Counted from the stretch's first letter, positions 1 to 12,005 are shown. The stretch: 44,308 nucleotides of DNA from Nitrospira sp. (GCA_024281365.1 JAMXAU010000003.1:1-44308), one strand, 5' to 3'. Numbers and translations: made by a program. The notes: a model not told the origin generated them from the letters alone.

Positions 1-420
1 CCTTCCTCCCACACTAGCGAGGTGAGAGATAGTGGTTTCGCCTCATTGTGGAACGCGTACGGCGATTGCAAATCGACATCAGATTTGTCTAAAGCGACAG
101 CAAACTTGGACCAACTCCGAACAGCGAGCCTTCTTGGTCAGGAGAAAAGTGGGTTCATTCTGCCACTACCAAACCGAATTGCTCATCTGGTTTCAACCCC
201 AACCAACCGAGTGGCAGTGGACGTTAAGGCGATGACTTCAGCCTGTGCCCTCCATACTGGTGAACTTGCGTTTAACCAGGGATACCTCGAAGTTGCACGG
301 GATCTTTTTGTTTCTATTATCAGACTTCATGAAGGGCAACACTCCTACTACGCTGTGAAGGCAAAAACCTTGCTTGCAAAAATAGAGCAAGGGCTCACCA
401 TCTCATTCAATACACGTTAG
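1..420 (+). CDS. C-terminal part of a helical hypothetical protein (5' end outside window)
   Basis: The reading frame is open from the first base of the window to a TAG at 418-420, so the gene probably begins outside. An internal GTG at 22 exists but there is no reason to prefer it. The visible ~139 residues include a helical C-terminal part (around CALHTGELAFNQGYLEVARD) with the alternating small and aromatic residues of a TPR-like helical pair. An earlier part contains a stretch of the type SLWNAYGDCKSTSDL, which resembles helical lipoproteins of environmental bacteria. No catalytic motif is visible and no function is assigned. It converges on glgA with only 10 nt between the two stop codons. 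Confidence 0.6.
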   Translation, partial: PSSHTSEVRDSGFASLWNAYGDCKSTSDLSKATANLDQLRTASLLGQEKSGFILPLPNRIAHLVSTPTNRVAVDVKAMTSACALHTGELAFNQGYLEVARDLFVSIIRLHEGQHSYYAVKAKTLLAKIEQGLTISFNTR

Positions 421-430
421 CCGATTCGCT

Positions 431-1933
431 TCACCTCCCATCCCGCAACTGACGATATAAATCTGCATAGACCCTTGCCGATTGATCCCACGAGAGGTCT
501 GCTTTCATTCCCGCAGTCACCAAGGAACGCCAAACCTCCTGCTCTTCATAAGCATGAAGCGCGAGCAGAATCGCGGAGAGCAAGGCATCGGGAGAGGGAT
601 CAATAAAGTGAAACCCTGTTGCGATTTTGGATTTGATTGTTGACGGACGAAAGGGAACAACAGTATCAGCCAGTCCCCCTGTACGCCGCACGATCGGAAC
701 CGTCCCATATCGCAGGCTATAGAGCTGGCTTAGTCCACAGGGCTCGTAACGAGACGGCATGATCAGCATGTCTGAACCCGCCTCGATACGATGGGCTAGC
801 CCCTCGTCAAAACCAAGATGGAGACCGATTCTGTGAGCATACCTCTCCTTCGCTGCAATGAACCCTTGTTCCAAGTGAGTGTCGCCAGTACCCAATACAA
901 CCAACTGGAGATCGAGAGCCATAAGCTCCGGAAGAATCTCAAGCAACAGATCAAATCCTTTTTGGAACGTCAACCGACCAATGACAGCCACCAATGGCAC
1001 ATCAAGAGTCGGCAATCCTAGCTCTTGCTGTAACGCTCGCTTGCACGTCAGTTTTCCCGATAGGTCATCGGCGTGGTACTTCGCCGGTAGATAGGCATCG
1101 TGCGCAGGATCCCACGCAGCCTCATCAATTCCGTTGGTAACACCGGTTACACCATCCCTACGGCTTGCCAGCACACCTTCAAGACCACACCCATATTCTG
1201 CCGTTAAGATCTCCCTTGCGTAGGTGGGACTTACAGTGGAAACAGCGTCGGAGAAGATGATGCCCCCCTTCAAACAATTGACTGCTCCGTAGAACTCAAG
1301 GCCACTCAGTGAGAACAACGATGAAGGAAGGCCGGTTTTCATGAACTCCTGACCTGGAAATATCCCCTGATAGCCGAGATTATGCACAGTCAACAACGTC
1401 TTGATCGACTGAAGACTGTTGTGTTCATGTGCTAGTGCCTTGAGATAGACAGCGCACAGTGCGGTCTGCCAATCATGAAGGTGCAGAATATCAATCTTCT
1501 CCCGCCGTACGTCCACTAAGATATGCATCGCTTGAATAACTGCACGACAGAACAAGGTGAATCGGTCAAGGTTATCCGGATAGTCACGATGATCTTGTTG
1601 ATAGAGTCCCGGACGGTCGAAGTACGGGTCATGACACACGAACAACACTCTCACGTGATGTAATGCACCGGTCACCGTCAGATATTCCTCTTCGATAGAA
1701 ACATCCATCGGCCTCTCCCCCACAGGCACCGAGAATTGCATGGCGATCCGACGGTCCTTCTGAGCTAATTGAGTCCGATAACCCGGCAATAATACGGTGA
1801 CCTGATACCCTGACTTCGCGAGGGCCATGGACAACGCGCCCACCACATCGGCAAGTCCACCCGTTTTCGCATAAGGAACCGCCTCAGAGGAGGCCATCAC
1901 GATGTGCAAGCTATCTGATGTTTTCAACGCCAT
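431..1933 (-). CDS. glgA: glycogen synthase (ADP-glucose:glucan glucosyltransferase)
   Basis: GlgA extends alpha-1,4-glucan chains with ADP-glucose in the cytoplasm. The 500-residue length fits the family. The N-terminus carries the nucleotide-sugar signature KTGGLADVVGAL (from residue 23), the GT5 hallmark. The C-terminal Rossmann domain has the RYEPCGLSQLYSLRYG and RRTGGLADTV segments typical of bacterial glycogen synthases of the GT-B fold. The ATG at 1933 is used; there is no strong Shine-Dalgarno sequence upstream, but the second Met (residue 13) would leave only a short run before the KTGGL loop. It is the last gene of a minus-strand series, 20 nt downstream of a lipoprotein gene. The branching enzyme glgB lies 23 kb away on the other strand, so the glycogen genes are not an operon here. 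Confidence 0.97.
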   Translation of the reverse strand: MALKTSDSLHIVMASSEAVPYAKTGGLADVVGALSMALAKSGYQVTVLLPGYRTQLAQKDRRIAMQFSVPVGERPMDVSIEEEYLTVTGALHHVRVLFVCHDPYFDRPGLYQQDHRDYPDNLDRFTLFCRAVIQAMHILVDVRREKIDILHLHDWQTALCAVYLKALAHEHNSLQSIKTLLTVHNLGYQGIFPGQEFMKTGLPSSLFSLSGLEFYGAVNCLKGGIIFSDAVSTVSPTYAREILTAEYGCGLEGVLASRRDGVTGVTNGIDEAAWDPAHDAYLPAKYHADDLSGKLTCKRALQQELGLPTLDVPLVAVIGRLTFQKGFDLLLEILPELMALDLQLVVLGTGDTHLEQGFIAAKERYAHRIGLHLGFDEGLAHRIEAGSDMLIMPSRYEPCGLSQLYSLRYGTVPIVRRTGGLADTVVPFRPSTIKSKIATGFHFIDPSPDALLSAILLALHAYEEQEVWRSLVTAGMKADLSWDQSARVYADLYRQLRDGR

Positions 1934-1953
1934 GTGGGATAATCAGGGACAAC

Positions 1954-2427
1954 CTATGGGCGCGAAGATTCGTCAATCCTGGTCTTGAATCGAGCCTCAT
2001 AGGCCCAACCTTTTGCCAATGTCCGTAACTCATCGGCTTGGAGCTTTTCTCTGTAGACAAGGCGCTCATCAAAAAAGACCAGCAACCAGCCTCGATCGGG
2101 GTAGGCGAAGTAGACACTTTCGCCTGCATGAACCCCACCGCTCCATCCTTTCGGCACCTCACCCGTAGCTACTCGGGATCGAGGAATAATACTCAAATCT
2201 GGCATCACAAAAAAGTAGGCGAACTCGCTATGGTAGAAAGGAGGCCCCCCCCATGCATTTACAACGGCCCTGCTGGTGATTTGATCTAGCACAAGATTTT
2301 CTCCTTGAACCAGCTGCTCTTGCTGCTCCAGTGTCGGCATACTTTTGCATCCGAGCAAGAGCACGAATCCTACGACCGCGAACACGCTCAGTATGGTTTT
2401 CATCGGAGCGCTAACGCGATGTACCAT
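1954..2427 (-). CDS. predicted lipoprotein of unknown function
   Basis: This is a 157-residue protein with a positively charged N-terminus, a hydrophobic stretch and the lipobox VLLLGC (Cys 27), so export and lipidation are likely. The body is rich in aromatic residues (GGPPFYHSEFAYFFVMPD; YFAYPDRGWLLVFFDERLVY) and looks like a small beta-rich periplasmic domain; I do not recognise the family. The ATG at 2427 is chosen because GGGAG sits 8 nt upstream. A GTG at 2445 would overlap the preceding gene, and an ATG at 2403 has no ribosome site. It lies between the DUF971 gene and glgA in the same direction and is probably co-transcribed. Confidence 0.8.
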   Translation of the reverse strand: MVHRVSAPMKTILSVFAVVGFVLLLGCKSMPTLEQQEQLVQGENLVLDQITSRAVVNAWGGPPFYHSEFAYFFVMPDLSIIPRSRVATGEVPKGWSGGVHAGESVYFAYPDRGWLLVFFDERLVYREKLQADELRTLAKGWAYEARFKTRIDESSRP

Positions 2428-2441
2428 GTCGTCATCTCCCA

Positions 2442-2804
2442 TCACAGAAGCCGCCTGGACTTGACTTCGATCGGCTTAACCGGTTGACAGGTATCACACT
2501 GACACAATGCCCTGAGCAACGTGTAGGAATATATTCCCGTATCATGGCCATCGCTCCACTTGAACTGAAGCGCATAGCGCCCAACCGGTTGAATATCCTG
2601 CAGCATGATCAACAACGGGACATCGTCAGCCTGAAGACGGCGCTCCCCCGTCCATTCGTCGACACAAGCCGCGCAGGGACAATGCTGCCGAAGAGAACGG
2701 ACCGGATAGACCGCCTGATGGCCGTCACTCCATTGAATTCCCAATACACCCTTCTCAAGCCACTCCATATCCCGAGGCTCTACTGTAGCGGTTGTCATAC
2801 CCAC
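2442..2804 (-). CDS. DUF971 / GBBH-like N-terminal domain protein
   Basis: This is a small 120-residue protein with the pattern of the gamma-butyrobetaine-hydroxylase-like N-terminal domain (DUF971): a tryptophan-rich strand (GIQWSDGHQAVYPVRSLRQH), then a CPCAAC cysteine cluster, a second strand with WSDGHDTGIYSYTLLRALC, and a CQCDTC cluster. The cysteine pairs suggest metal binding, Zn or Fe-S. Stand-alone members are common and some sit near Fe-S or P-loop ATPase genes, but the role is not settled and nothing nearby decides it. The gene lies 18 nt downstream of recO and ends 14 nt before the likely start of the lipoprotein gene, so it is part of a minus-strand operon. Confidence 0.88.
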   Translation of the reverse strand: MGMTTATVEPRDMEWLEKGVLGIQWSDGHQAVYPVRSLRQHCPCAACVDEWTGERRLQADDVPLLIMLQDIQPVGRYALQFKWSDGHDTGIYSYTLLRALCQCDTCQPVKPIEVKSRRLL

Positions 2805-2822
2805 TCCTCCCTCTGAACGCGC

Positions 2823-3581
2823 TTATGACGACACGGTAACCGAGAGAAAGTTCGCTGATGGCAGTCGTTTACCGGCCACAACCGTCACATACCCTTCGAT
2901 CGCCGCCTCCACTTCGCCTCGCACTTGTCCACCGGCTCGCAACCGTGTCACGACGGTGGGATCAAGACGAATCGCCTGTTGGAGAAATGAAAGGCTGCCG
3001 CGCGAGAGCGCGATACAACGAACTCGCTGGTGCGCCGCGCATGATAAACACACAAGCCCCCCTGCAAGCGGAGAAAACTGAGGTTCACTTGCAAAATGTG
3101 CTTTCCCACATGCGGCACAGTGGTCGGTCTGTGGGCGAAATCCTGTGACACCCAGCAATCGAATTTGGAAAAGAAGAGCCGTAAAAGCTGGGTCTTCACT
3201 CTCGTGAAGCGATGCAAGCCCCTGTTCGAGCGTATCAAACAAGAGCGGATCCGGATCGCCATCCGGAGTGATCGCGGCCACCACGTTGACCATCCGTGCC
3301 GCCGAATCTATCAGCCTGAGAGATTCCCGCAACTTCTGGGAAGACCTGACAAGATCAACTTGCGAAACCCGCAAGAGCGAATCACCGGCCTTTTCAAAAA
3401 GATTCAACCGGCACAGGCTGAACGGCTCAAGTGCAGCACCAAAACGGCTTTTGGGTCGACGCGCACCACGAGCCACGCCTCCGATCTTGCCCTTCTCTTT
3501 CGAATAAAATGTGACGATTCGATCGGCATCTCCCCACTTACGACTCCGCAAAACGATCGCCGTCGCCTTTATGAGCGGCAC
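2823..3581 (-). CDS. recO: DNA repair protein RecO
   Basis: RecO works with RecR and RecF in loading RecA onto SSB-coated single-stranded DNA during gap repair. The 252-residue protein has the N-terminal OB fold (KATAIVLRSRKWGDADRIVT, then the GKIGGVARGARRPKSRF segment) and a helical C-terminal domain. A four-cysteine zinc site is formed by CAACG and CLSC, as in zinc-containing RecO proteins. The start is a GTG (3579-3581) with AAGGG a few bases upstream. It is 52 nt downstream of mgtE and 18 nt upstream of the DUF971 gene. RecO next to era is a common arrangement in bacteria; here mgtE lies between them. Confidence 0.96.
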   Translation of the reverse strand: MPLIKATAIVLRSRKWGDADRIVTFYSKEKGKIGGVARGARRPKSRFGAALEPFSLCRLNLFEKAGDSLLRVSQVDLVRSSQKLRESLRLIDSAARMVNVVAAITPDGDPDPLLFDTLEQGLASLHESEDPAFTALLFQIRLLGVTGFRPQTDHCAACGKAHFASEPQFSPLAGGLVCLSCAAHQRVRCIALSRGSLSFLQQAIRLDPTVVTRLRAGGQVRGEVEAAIEGYVTVVAGKRLPSANFLSVTVSS

Positions 3582-3633
3582 ATATCCCTTTCACCCCTGA
3601 CACAACCATATCCTGACGACCTGCTGAATTGTG

Positions 3634-5091
3634 TCATCGGAGATACTCCAAGAATAGCGTGGCCAACGTCAAATAAATCGAAATCCCCGTGATATCATTC
3701 GCCGTCGTCACAAAGGGACCGGCCGCGACGGCAGGATCTACCCCCATGCGTTTCAGGATAATTGGCATAATCGTCGCCATACTGGTCGAGACAAAAAAGG
3801 CGATGATCAGAGAAACGCCCACGACCATCCCCAGAAACCCTTGATGCAAGACCCACGCAACCAGCGTCAACGTCACTCCGCACGCCAGCCCCATGACCAG
3901 CCCGACCTTCGCCTCACGAAAAAACACCGGCCAGACATGGCTAAGCTCAACGGAACCGGTGGCCAATCCACGAATAATCAATGTTGATGATTGCAAGCCA
4001 ACATTACCACCCATCGCCGCAATGACGGGAATAAAACTCACAATAGCCACAACTTCTTGAACGGTATAACGGAAATACCAAAGGATTGCGCCGGACAGCA
4101 GGCTCCCCACAAGGTTAGTAAATAACCACGGCAATCGGAGCCTGGCTGACGCGATGCTCGATGACTTTGAAGTCGTATCTTCTTCAATGGCGCCGGCCAT
4201 CTTCAACATATCCTCTGTCGCTTCTTCACGGATGACATCGACCACGTCATCAACCGTGATAATCCCGACAAGCTTCCCGTCTCGCTCCACGACCGGAATC
4301 GCCAACAAGTTATAATTGGCCACCTGCCTCGCCACCTCTTCCTGATCCATATCAATGCTGACGCTCATCGCCTCCCGCGTCATGATGTTCTTCAGCGGAG
4401 TGGTGGGAGGCACCGTGAGAAGCTGCCGAAGCGAAAGAACACCGACTAGTCGATCATCCTTGTCCGTCACATAGATATAGAACACCATTTCTGCGTCAGT
4501 TGCCTGTTGCAACCGGCGTATGGCTTCCTGGGCCGTGGCATCCTCAGGCAAGGAAAAGAATTCCGTGGTCATGATGGCGCCGGCTGTATCTTTGGGGTAT
4601 CGGAGAATGTCGGCCACCTCGGTCGAATCCTCCGTCTTCATCAGGGCCAACACTTCCTTACTGCGTTCCTCCGGGAGAAACCCAAGAATATGGGCAACGT
4701 CGTCAGGACCAAGCTCCTTCAAGAGCCAGGCAATATCGGAGTGAAGCAGATCCGCGAGTACCTGTTGGATGCTCTCCCCGTCCAGCTCGCTGAGTACCTG
4801 CCCGCGCTTCCCCCCGCGAACCAACTCGAAAATTTCCCGTTTCTCCTTCGGTGAGGAGAGATGCGTCACGGCTTTGGCAATATCCGCCGGGTGCATACGC
4901 CCCAACATTTTTGATAAGTTCGCGATCGCCCCCCGACGCAGCAACTTCTGAACCGATTGAATGACAATGTCCGACTTGGTCAGCCCCCGTTCGGTCTGAT
5001 CACGAAGGACTTCGCGCAAAATATCACGATCCGCAGGACGAGAACGTTGTTCCGGAAAGCGTGGTTCCGTTGGTCGGTCGGTTGGCGGCAT
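3634..5091 (-). CDS. mgtE: magnesium transporter MgtE
   Basis: MgtE is a dimeric inner-membrane Mg2+ channel gated by cytoplasmic Mg2+ sensing. The 485 residues show the domains in family order. First comes a charged N-terminal helical domain with repeats (ADIAKAVTHLSSPKEKREIF; DDVAHILGFLPEERSKEVL). Next are two CBS domains (the DKDDRLVGVLSLRQLLTV and ERDGKLVGIITVDDVVDVI segments), then five membrane helices including the AAMGGNVGLQSSTLIIRGLA pore segment and a closing DITGISIYLTLATLFL helix. Helix VDPAVAAGPFVTTANDITG matches the Mg2+ pathway region. The start ATG has no clear ribosome site. The 208 nt before it contain a possible small ORF; I looked for but did not recognise an M-box (ykoK-type) Mg2+ riboswitch. 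Confidence 0.96.
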   Translation of the reverse strand: MPPTDRPTEPRFPEQRSRPADRDILREVLRDQTERGLTKSDIVIQSVQKLLRRGAIANLSKMLGRMHPADIAKAVTHLSSPKEKREIFELVRGGKRGQVLSELDGESIQQVLADLLHSDIAWLLKELGPDDVAHILGFLPEERSKEVLALMKTEDSTEVADILRYPKDTAGAIMTTEFFSLPEDATAQEAIRRLQQATDAEMVFYIYVTDKDDRLVGVLSLRQLLTVPPTTPLKNIMTREAMSVSIDMDQEEVARQVANYNLLAIPVVERDGKLVGIITVDDVVDVIREEATEDMLKMAGAIEEDTTSKSSSIASARLRLPWLFTNLVGSLLSGAILWYFRYTVQEVVAIVSFIPVIAAMGGNVGLQSSTLIIRGLATGSVELSHVWPVFFREAKVGLVMGLACGVTLTLVAWVLHQGFLGMVVGVSLIIAFFVSTSMATIMPIILKRMGVDPAVAAGPFVTTANDITGISIYLTLATLFLEYLR

Positions 5092-5142
5092 GATCGTTGC
5101 GCGGGATCTTGAGACTTGCCCGGTGGCGCCGACCGGAGCAGG

Positions 5143-5331
5143 TCAACAGCTCACGGGACGGCACAGAGCAGATACTTCGTCTTCGTTACATACGGTCTTA
5201 TTGGGAAAGTCTATTTGAACTGCTTCAGCATGGAGATACCAGCCGCCTTCGGTTATGCATGTGTCCGGGGAACCGTTACCATCAAGCGTCCACCAACGGT
5301 CAGTAGCCCAACTGCACAAGAGCTTGTTCAT
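5143..5331 (-). CDS. possible small protein between era and mgtE
   Basis: A 62-codon ATG frame overlaps the 3' end of era by 32 nt and ends 51 nt before mgtE, filling what would otherwise be a 208-nt gap in a tight minus-strand series. Its composition is protein-like, with tryptophans, prolines and four cysteines (segments TDRWWTLDGNGSPDTC and EGGWYLHAEAVQIDFPN). I recognise no family. No good ribosome site is present, and translation would depend on coupling to era. It could equally be an untranslated mgtE leader. Confidence is low. Confidence 0.28.
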   Translation of the reverse strand: MNKLLCSWATDRWWTLDGNGSPDTCITEGGWYLHAEAVQIDFPNKTVCNEDEVSALCRPVSC

Positions 5332-6184
5332 CCTCGCGCCAGTCTTTTCTGACTTTCACCCACAGCTCAAGAAACACTTTCATCCCAAAAACCTTTTCCA
5401 TGTCCAATCGGGCTTGGGTCCCGATTGATTTCAGCCGCTCCCCGTGCTTCCCGATCAGAATACCTTTCTGTGTCTCTCGCTCAACCATAATTGACGCCCG
5501 AATCTTCGAGAGCCTTCCCTCCTCAACAAACTCATCAATCTCTACCGCCGTCGCATATGGGACTTCATCCTCTGTCGCCTGAATGACCTTCTCCCGAATC
5601 ATTTCGGCCGCCAACGTCCTCATCGTCTGATCTGTCACCACATCTTCGCCATACAGTCCTTCCCCCGACGGAAGGTATGGAACCGTCACCGCAAGCAATC
5701 GCTCCACATTGTCGTTGACCTGAGCGGACACCGGCACCACTTCCGTCCATGCAAACAGCTGAGCATACTGATCAAGGACGGGAAGCATCTTATGCTTGTT
5801 CACCAGATCGATTTTCGTCATGACTAAGATCACCGGCCTCGGCTGCTTTGCCAACGCTTCTTTCATATATTTGATGGCTGACAAATCTCCGGGACCTGGA
5901 CGGCTCGTCGCGTCCATGAGCATATACAACACATCTGCGTCTTCCAGCGTGTCCACCGCCGCGCGAACCATCCGCCGATTCAATAAATGGTCCGGCTTAT
6001 GCAGTCCCGGTGTGTCGAGAAAGGCGATTTGCGCCCCTTCCGCATGCACAATACCCATCACTCGAGTCCTGGTCGTTTGCGGCTTACTCGAGACAATCGA
6101 GATTTTCTCGCCTAGCAGGCGATTCAGTAGAGTTGACTTGCCCACGTTGGACCGTCCGATGATGGCAACCGTTCCGAACTTCAT
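5300..6184 (-). CDS. era: GTPase Era, 30S ribosome maturation
   Basis: Era binds the 3' end of 16S rRNA and assists small-subunit assembly. The 294-residue protein has G1 GRSNVGKST (from residue 10), a G2 threonine region (KPQTTRTRVMGI), G3 DTPG and G4 TKID, followed by a C-terminal KH domain with GKHGERLKSIGTQAR. Length and domain order are normal. The start ATG overlaps the stop of the upstream FtsB-like gene (ATGA, 6181-6184), indicating translational coupling. Confidence 0.98.
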   Translation of the reverse strand: MKFGTVAIIGRSNVGKSTLLNRLLGEKISIVSSKPQTTRTRVMGIVHAEGAQIAFLDTPGLHKPDHLLNRRMVRAAVDTLEDADVLYMLMDATSRPGPGDLSAIKYMKEALAKQPRPVILVMTKIDLVNKHKMLPVLDQYAQLFAWTEVVPVSAQVNDNVERLLAVTVPYLPSGEGLYGEDVVTDQTMRTLAAEMIREKVIQATEDEVPYATAVEIDEFVEEGRLSKIRASIMVERETQKGILIGKHGERLKSIGTQARLDMEKVFGMKVFLELWVKVRKDWREDEQALVQLGY

Positions 6185-6540
6185 GGCTTTGCAGAAGGCT
6201 CCTGTTGTTTCTCCGAACCTGGGATGAATTGGTACACCGTCTCACCTTTCCGCACATAGCCTAACTGTTCACGGGCTAATTGTTCGATCTTGGTTGGATC
6301 ATGCTGGAGGCGCAGAATATCGTGCTGCAAGGTGACATTTTCATGACGTAATACCGACAACTCTTGCTCCAAGTTCTTAGCATAATCCCGCATGGCGAAA
6401 TACCGCGAGAGTCCCATCTCTCCATAGAAGAGTGCGACTCCCAACCAAACAACCCCGATCACTCCGCCCACCTGAGCAACGGTGAACAGACGTCGCTGCC
6501 ATTCCAGCCACTCTCGGCCACGATTTTGCTTAATCATCAT
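6181..6540 (-). CDS. FtsB/DivIC-like septum formation initiator
   Basis: This is a small single-pass membrane protein of about 119 residues: a short basic cytoplasmic N-terminus, one membrane helix (VGGVIGVVWLGVALFYGE), then a leucine/charged coiled coil (NLEQELSVLRHENVTLQHDI) and the EQLAREQLGYVRKGETVYQF motif typical of FtsB/DivIC. The family bridges FtsL and FtsQ in the divisome. The ATG at 6540 or 6537 is likely; a TTG at 6549 is less so. It lies downstream of eno by about 40 nt, an arrangement also seen in Proteobacteria where ftsB follows eno, and overlaps era by 4 nt. Confidence 0.88.
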   Translation of the reverse strand: MMIKQNRGREWLEWQRRLFTVAQVGGVIGVVWLGVALFYGEMGLSRYFAMRDYAKNLEQELSVLRHENVTLQHDILRLQHDPTKIEQLAREQLGYVRKGETVYQFIPGSEKQQEPSAKP

Positions 6541-6577
6541 ATGAATCAATTAATCCAGACCATGGCGGAAAAACAGG

Positions 6578-9311
<2,734 letters not shown>

Positions 9312-9315
<4 letters not shown>

Positions 9316-9635
9316 CCGCGTTCCGTCCCCTCATCTTGGATGTGCCCTCGTTCACGCTTCATCGCCTCACGCCCGGCATCGAAAGCCTCCCGCAGAACCG
9401 AACGTTTCGACTCGACGAACTCCCTGCCTTGATCAACGGCTTCTTCAAATACCTCACCGGCTCGCCCGGCGAGATCTCGCAAATCGGTTTCGGCACGACG
9501 AGCATACCCTCGCAGCCGGTCACGGGACTCACTGCCCGTTTGCGGCGCCAGTAACAATCCCATCACCGCACCCATAGCCGCACCGCTGAGAAACGCTAGC
9601 AACACCGCTGTCGAAGCTCCTCGTTCATCCGCCAT
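9312..9635 (-). CDS. YtxH-family small membrane protein
   Basis: This protein of about 107 residues has one N-terminal glycine/alanine-rich membrane helix ([24 protein letters not shown]) and the [11 protein letters not shown] turn seen in YtxH/gas-vesicle GvpP-like proteins. A charged amphipathic coil with alternating Arg and Glu follows ([20 protein letters not shown]). The ATG at 9635 is preferred because a GGGAGG ribosome site lies about 8 nt upstream. The gene overlaps the 3' end of the DUF948 gene and the start of gatB, which places both membrane proteins inside the gat operon. The function is unknown; stress-linked roles have been suggested for relatives. Confidence 0.85.
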
Positions 9636-10032
9636 TGTGTGTCCCTCCCTCATGCTTCATGCGTTCCCGGACCACGTGGGTCGCGGCCTTAACGCCAGCA
9701 ACCATACTCGCCACATTACTCAAGAGCGTTCCGCCTGACCCACACACGACATTGTGTACTTGCCGCACCGATTCACCGACCTCGCCCACAGCGTGCAATA
9801 AGACAGCCGCATGCTCGACACCCTCGCGTGCCTGGCTCGTCACTTCATTGAGGTTCTGGCTCACCGCACGTAATTCAACCACCAAAGCCGGCAGCTCCGT
9901 ATTCATCTTGGCCAGCAGCCGTTCAGACTCAGCAACAGTCTTTCGAACTTGCATCAAGACAGGCACGAGATATCCAACCAGCACGGCAAATACGACCGCT
10001 ACAATGAGTGCCGCGATCTCGACAATCGTCAT
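9625..10032 (-). CDS. DUF948-family membrane protein
   Basis: This is a 135-residue protein with one N-terminal membrane helix (AALIVAVVFAVLVGYLVPVLMQV) and a long amphipathic helix of the kind found in DUF948 and MCP-like coils (RKTVAESERLLAKMNTELP; VSQNLNEVTSQAREGVEHA). Pairing of DUF948 with YtxH proteins is a recurrent bacterial arrangement. A good AGGAAG ribosome site precedes the ATG. It sits 78 nt downstream of gatA and overlaps the YtxH gene. Confidence 0.85.
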   Translation of the reverse strand: MTIVEIAALIVAVVFAVLVGYLVPVLMQVRKTVAESERLLAKMNTELPALVVELRAVSQNLNEVTSQAREGVEHAAVLLHAVGEVGESVRQVHNVVCGSGGTLLSNVASMVAGVKAATHVVRERMKHEGGTHNGG

Positions 10033-10110
10033 GACTTCCTGCCTTCCTGGCCGATGATCTCGTCCATCCTCGGCTCTTTTCTCTCTTTTACGCCCTGACC
10101 TGCCTTGACC

Positions 10111-11577
10111 TTACCGTATGGACGGCCTCTGTCGATGCCATGCTGTGGATTGCTCATAGGCATGTGCGGCGCGGAGCATTGTGTCCTCTTCAAAGGCTCG
10201 CCCGATCAGCTGGAGCCCGATCGGAAGCCCTACCTTGCTGAACCCACAGGGCAGCGCGATCGCGGGCAGCCCTGCCAGATTCACCGAGATCGTGAAAATA
10301 TCCGACAGATACATCTGCAAGGGATCTTCACACTTCTCCCCAAGCTTGAAGGCCGGTGTCGGCGTCGCCGGAGTGACAATGAGGTCCACCTCTTTGAATG
10401 CGGCGTCGAAGTCCTGACAGACCAACGTGCGCACGGCCTGCGCCTTCCCATAGTAGGCGTCATAGTACCCTGCGCTGAGAACATAGGTGCCGAGCATAAT
10501 GCGGCGTTTGACTTCCGGCCCGAACCCTTCCTGCCTCGTTTTCATATACAGCTCAAGCAGGTCCTTCGTTTCCTTGGCACGGAACCCAAATTTCACGCCA
10601 TCGAACCGAGCGAGATTTGAGCTGGCCTCCGCTGTTGCAATCACGTAATAGACCGCCACGGCAGCATCGGTTCGTGGTAGACGGATCTCCTTGACCTCCG
10701 CGCCAAGCTGCTTCAGCTCCCCGATTGCGGCTCGAACCGCCTGCTCGACCTCTGGATCAAGTCCCTCGGTGAAAAACTCCACCGGTACGCCAACCCTCAC
10801 CTTCTTGAGATCACGCCTCTGTAACGCTTTCAAGTAGTCCGGCACGGGACGATCAATCGATGTAGAATCCATCGGATCGTGGCCGGCAATGGCTTGCAGA
10901 AGAAACGCTGCATCGGGCACATTACGTGTGATTGGTCCGATCTGATCAAGTGATGAGGCAAATGCTATGAGCCCATACCGCGACACGCGTCCATAGGTAG
11001 GCTTCACTCCCACCACACCACAGAAGGCAGCCGGCTGCCTGATCGACCCCCCGGTGTCGGACCCAAGCGCCGCTGCACATTCCTCCGCGGCCACCGCCGC
11101 TGCCGATCCTCCACTCGATCCACCCGGCACACAGTGAAGATTCCAAGGATTTCTGCTCGGGCCAAATGCGGAGTTCTCTGTCGATGATCCCATCGCGAAT
11201 TCATCCAGATTGGTCTTGCCCACCAAGATATACTCCTGCGAGCGCAGCCTTGAGACGACCGTTGCATCGTATGGTGGGACAAAATGTCGCAACATCTGAG
11301 AACTACAGGTCGTAGGCACACCATCCGTACAGATATTATCTTTGACCGCAAGCGGCATTCCGGTCAGTAGATGCGTCTTTCTCCACACTTTGAGTTTCTG
11401 ATCCAATTCCTCCGCCTGCTGATAGGCCGAGTCTTTTGTCTGAGTGACAAAGGCCTTCACCCTCGGTTCCACCTGACTGATCCGGAGAAAATAGGCGCGC
11501 ACGATCTCGGTCGCAGTCACTTCCCCTGCCGTAAATTTCTTATGAAGTTCGACGAGACCTAGCTTGTGGAGAGACAT
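10111..11577 (-). CDS. gatA: aspartyl/glutamyl-tRNA amidotransferase subunit A
   Basis: GatA is the amidase-signature glutaminase that supplies ammonia to GatB. The 488 residues show the Ser-cisSer-Lys machinery: lysine in [13 protein letters not shown], the glycine/serine-rich [13 protein letters not shown] segment and the nucleophile region [15 protein letters not shown]. The C-terminal part ([19 protein letters not shown], then [17 protein letters not shown]) matches full-length GatA. An AGGAA ribosome site lies just upstream of the ATG. panD is 71 nt upstream, and the spacer holds a CACGCGTG palindrome flanked by TGTCG/CGACA. Confidence 0.99.
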   Translation of the reverse strand: MSLHKLGLVELHKKFTAGEVTATEIVRAYFLRISQVEPRVKAFVTQTKDSAYQQAEELDQKLKVWRKTHLLTGMPLAVKDNICTDGVPTTCSSQMLRHFVPPYDATVVSRLRSQEYILVGKTNLDEFAMGSSTENSAFGPSRNPWNLHCVPGGSSGGSAAAVAAEECAAALGSDTGGSIRQPAAFCGVVGVKPTYGRVSRYGLIAFASSLDQIGPITRNVPDAAFLLQAIAGHDPMDSTSIDRPVPDYLKALQRRDLKKVRVGVPVEFFTEGLDPEVEQAVRAAIGELKQLGAEVKEIRLPRTDAAVAVYYVIATAEASSNLARFDGVKFGFRAKETKDLLELYMKTRQEGFGPEVKRRIMLGTYVLSAGYYDAYYGKAQAVRTLVCQDFDAAFKEVDLIVTPATPTPAFKLGEKCEDPLQMYLSDIFTISVNLAGLPAIALPCGFSKVGLPIGLQLIGRAFEEDTMLRAAHAYEQSTAWHRQRPSIR

Positions 11578-11648
11578 GACATTCCTATTGTCGATACACG
11601 CGTGAACGACAAACCGACACCCGCCTCCGTCAGCGACTGGTGGGCCGG

Positions 11649-12005
11649 CTAGCTCACTGTCACAATTCGATTCTTCTCATTCACGCGCACGATCTTGGGT
11701 GCGTGCTTCTTGATTTCTTCTTCACCATAATACTCATAACAAAAGATGATAATCTGGTCCCCGACTGCCGCTTTCCTGGCTGTAGGACCGTTCAAAATAA
11801 TCTCGCCCTTTCCTCGAGCCCCATTGATGGCATAGGTCATGAATCGCTCGCCATTATTCAGATTCGAGCAGACAATGGCTTCATACGGGAGAATGCCGGC
11901 GGCCTCCATCAAGTCTTGATCAATCGTCAGACTTCCTTCGTACTCAAGGTGAGCCCCTGTCACAGTCGCGCGATGAATCTTTGAACGTAACATTTGTCGA
12001 AACAT
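11649..12005 (-). CDS. panD: aspartate 1-decarboxylase proenzyme
   Basis: PanD makes beta-alanine for pantothenate and CoA. It is a pyruvoyl enzyme made as a proenzyme that cleaves itself. The 118-residue sequence starts [20 protein letters not shown] and has the processing site Glu-Gly24-Ser25 in YEGSLTID, where Ser25 becomes the pyruvoyl group. Downstream conserved elements are the [13 protein letters not shown] strand and the [17 protein letters not shown] segment with the TAR motif. Length is normal. Its position between gatC and gatA is unusual for a vitamin gene and suggests a shared transcript. Confidence 0.98.
   Translation of the reverse strand: MFRQMLRSKIHRATVTGAHLEYEGSLTIDQDLMEAAGILPYEAIVCSNLNNGERFMTYAINGARGKGEIILNGPTARKAAVGDQIIIFCYEYYGEEEIKKHAPKIVRVNEKNRIVTVS

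Noticed and set aside
5097..5300. Possible M-box Mg2+ riboswitch before mgtE
   Set aside because: The conserved ykoK-type sequence blocks were not recognisable, so only a plain leader or small ORF is reported.
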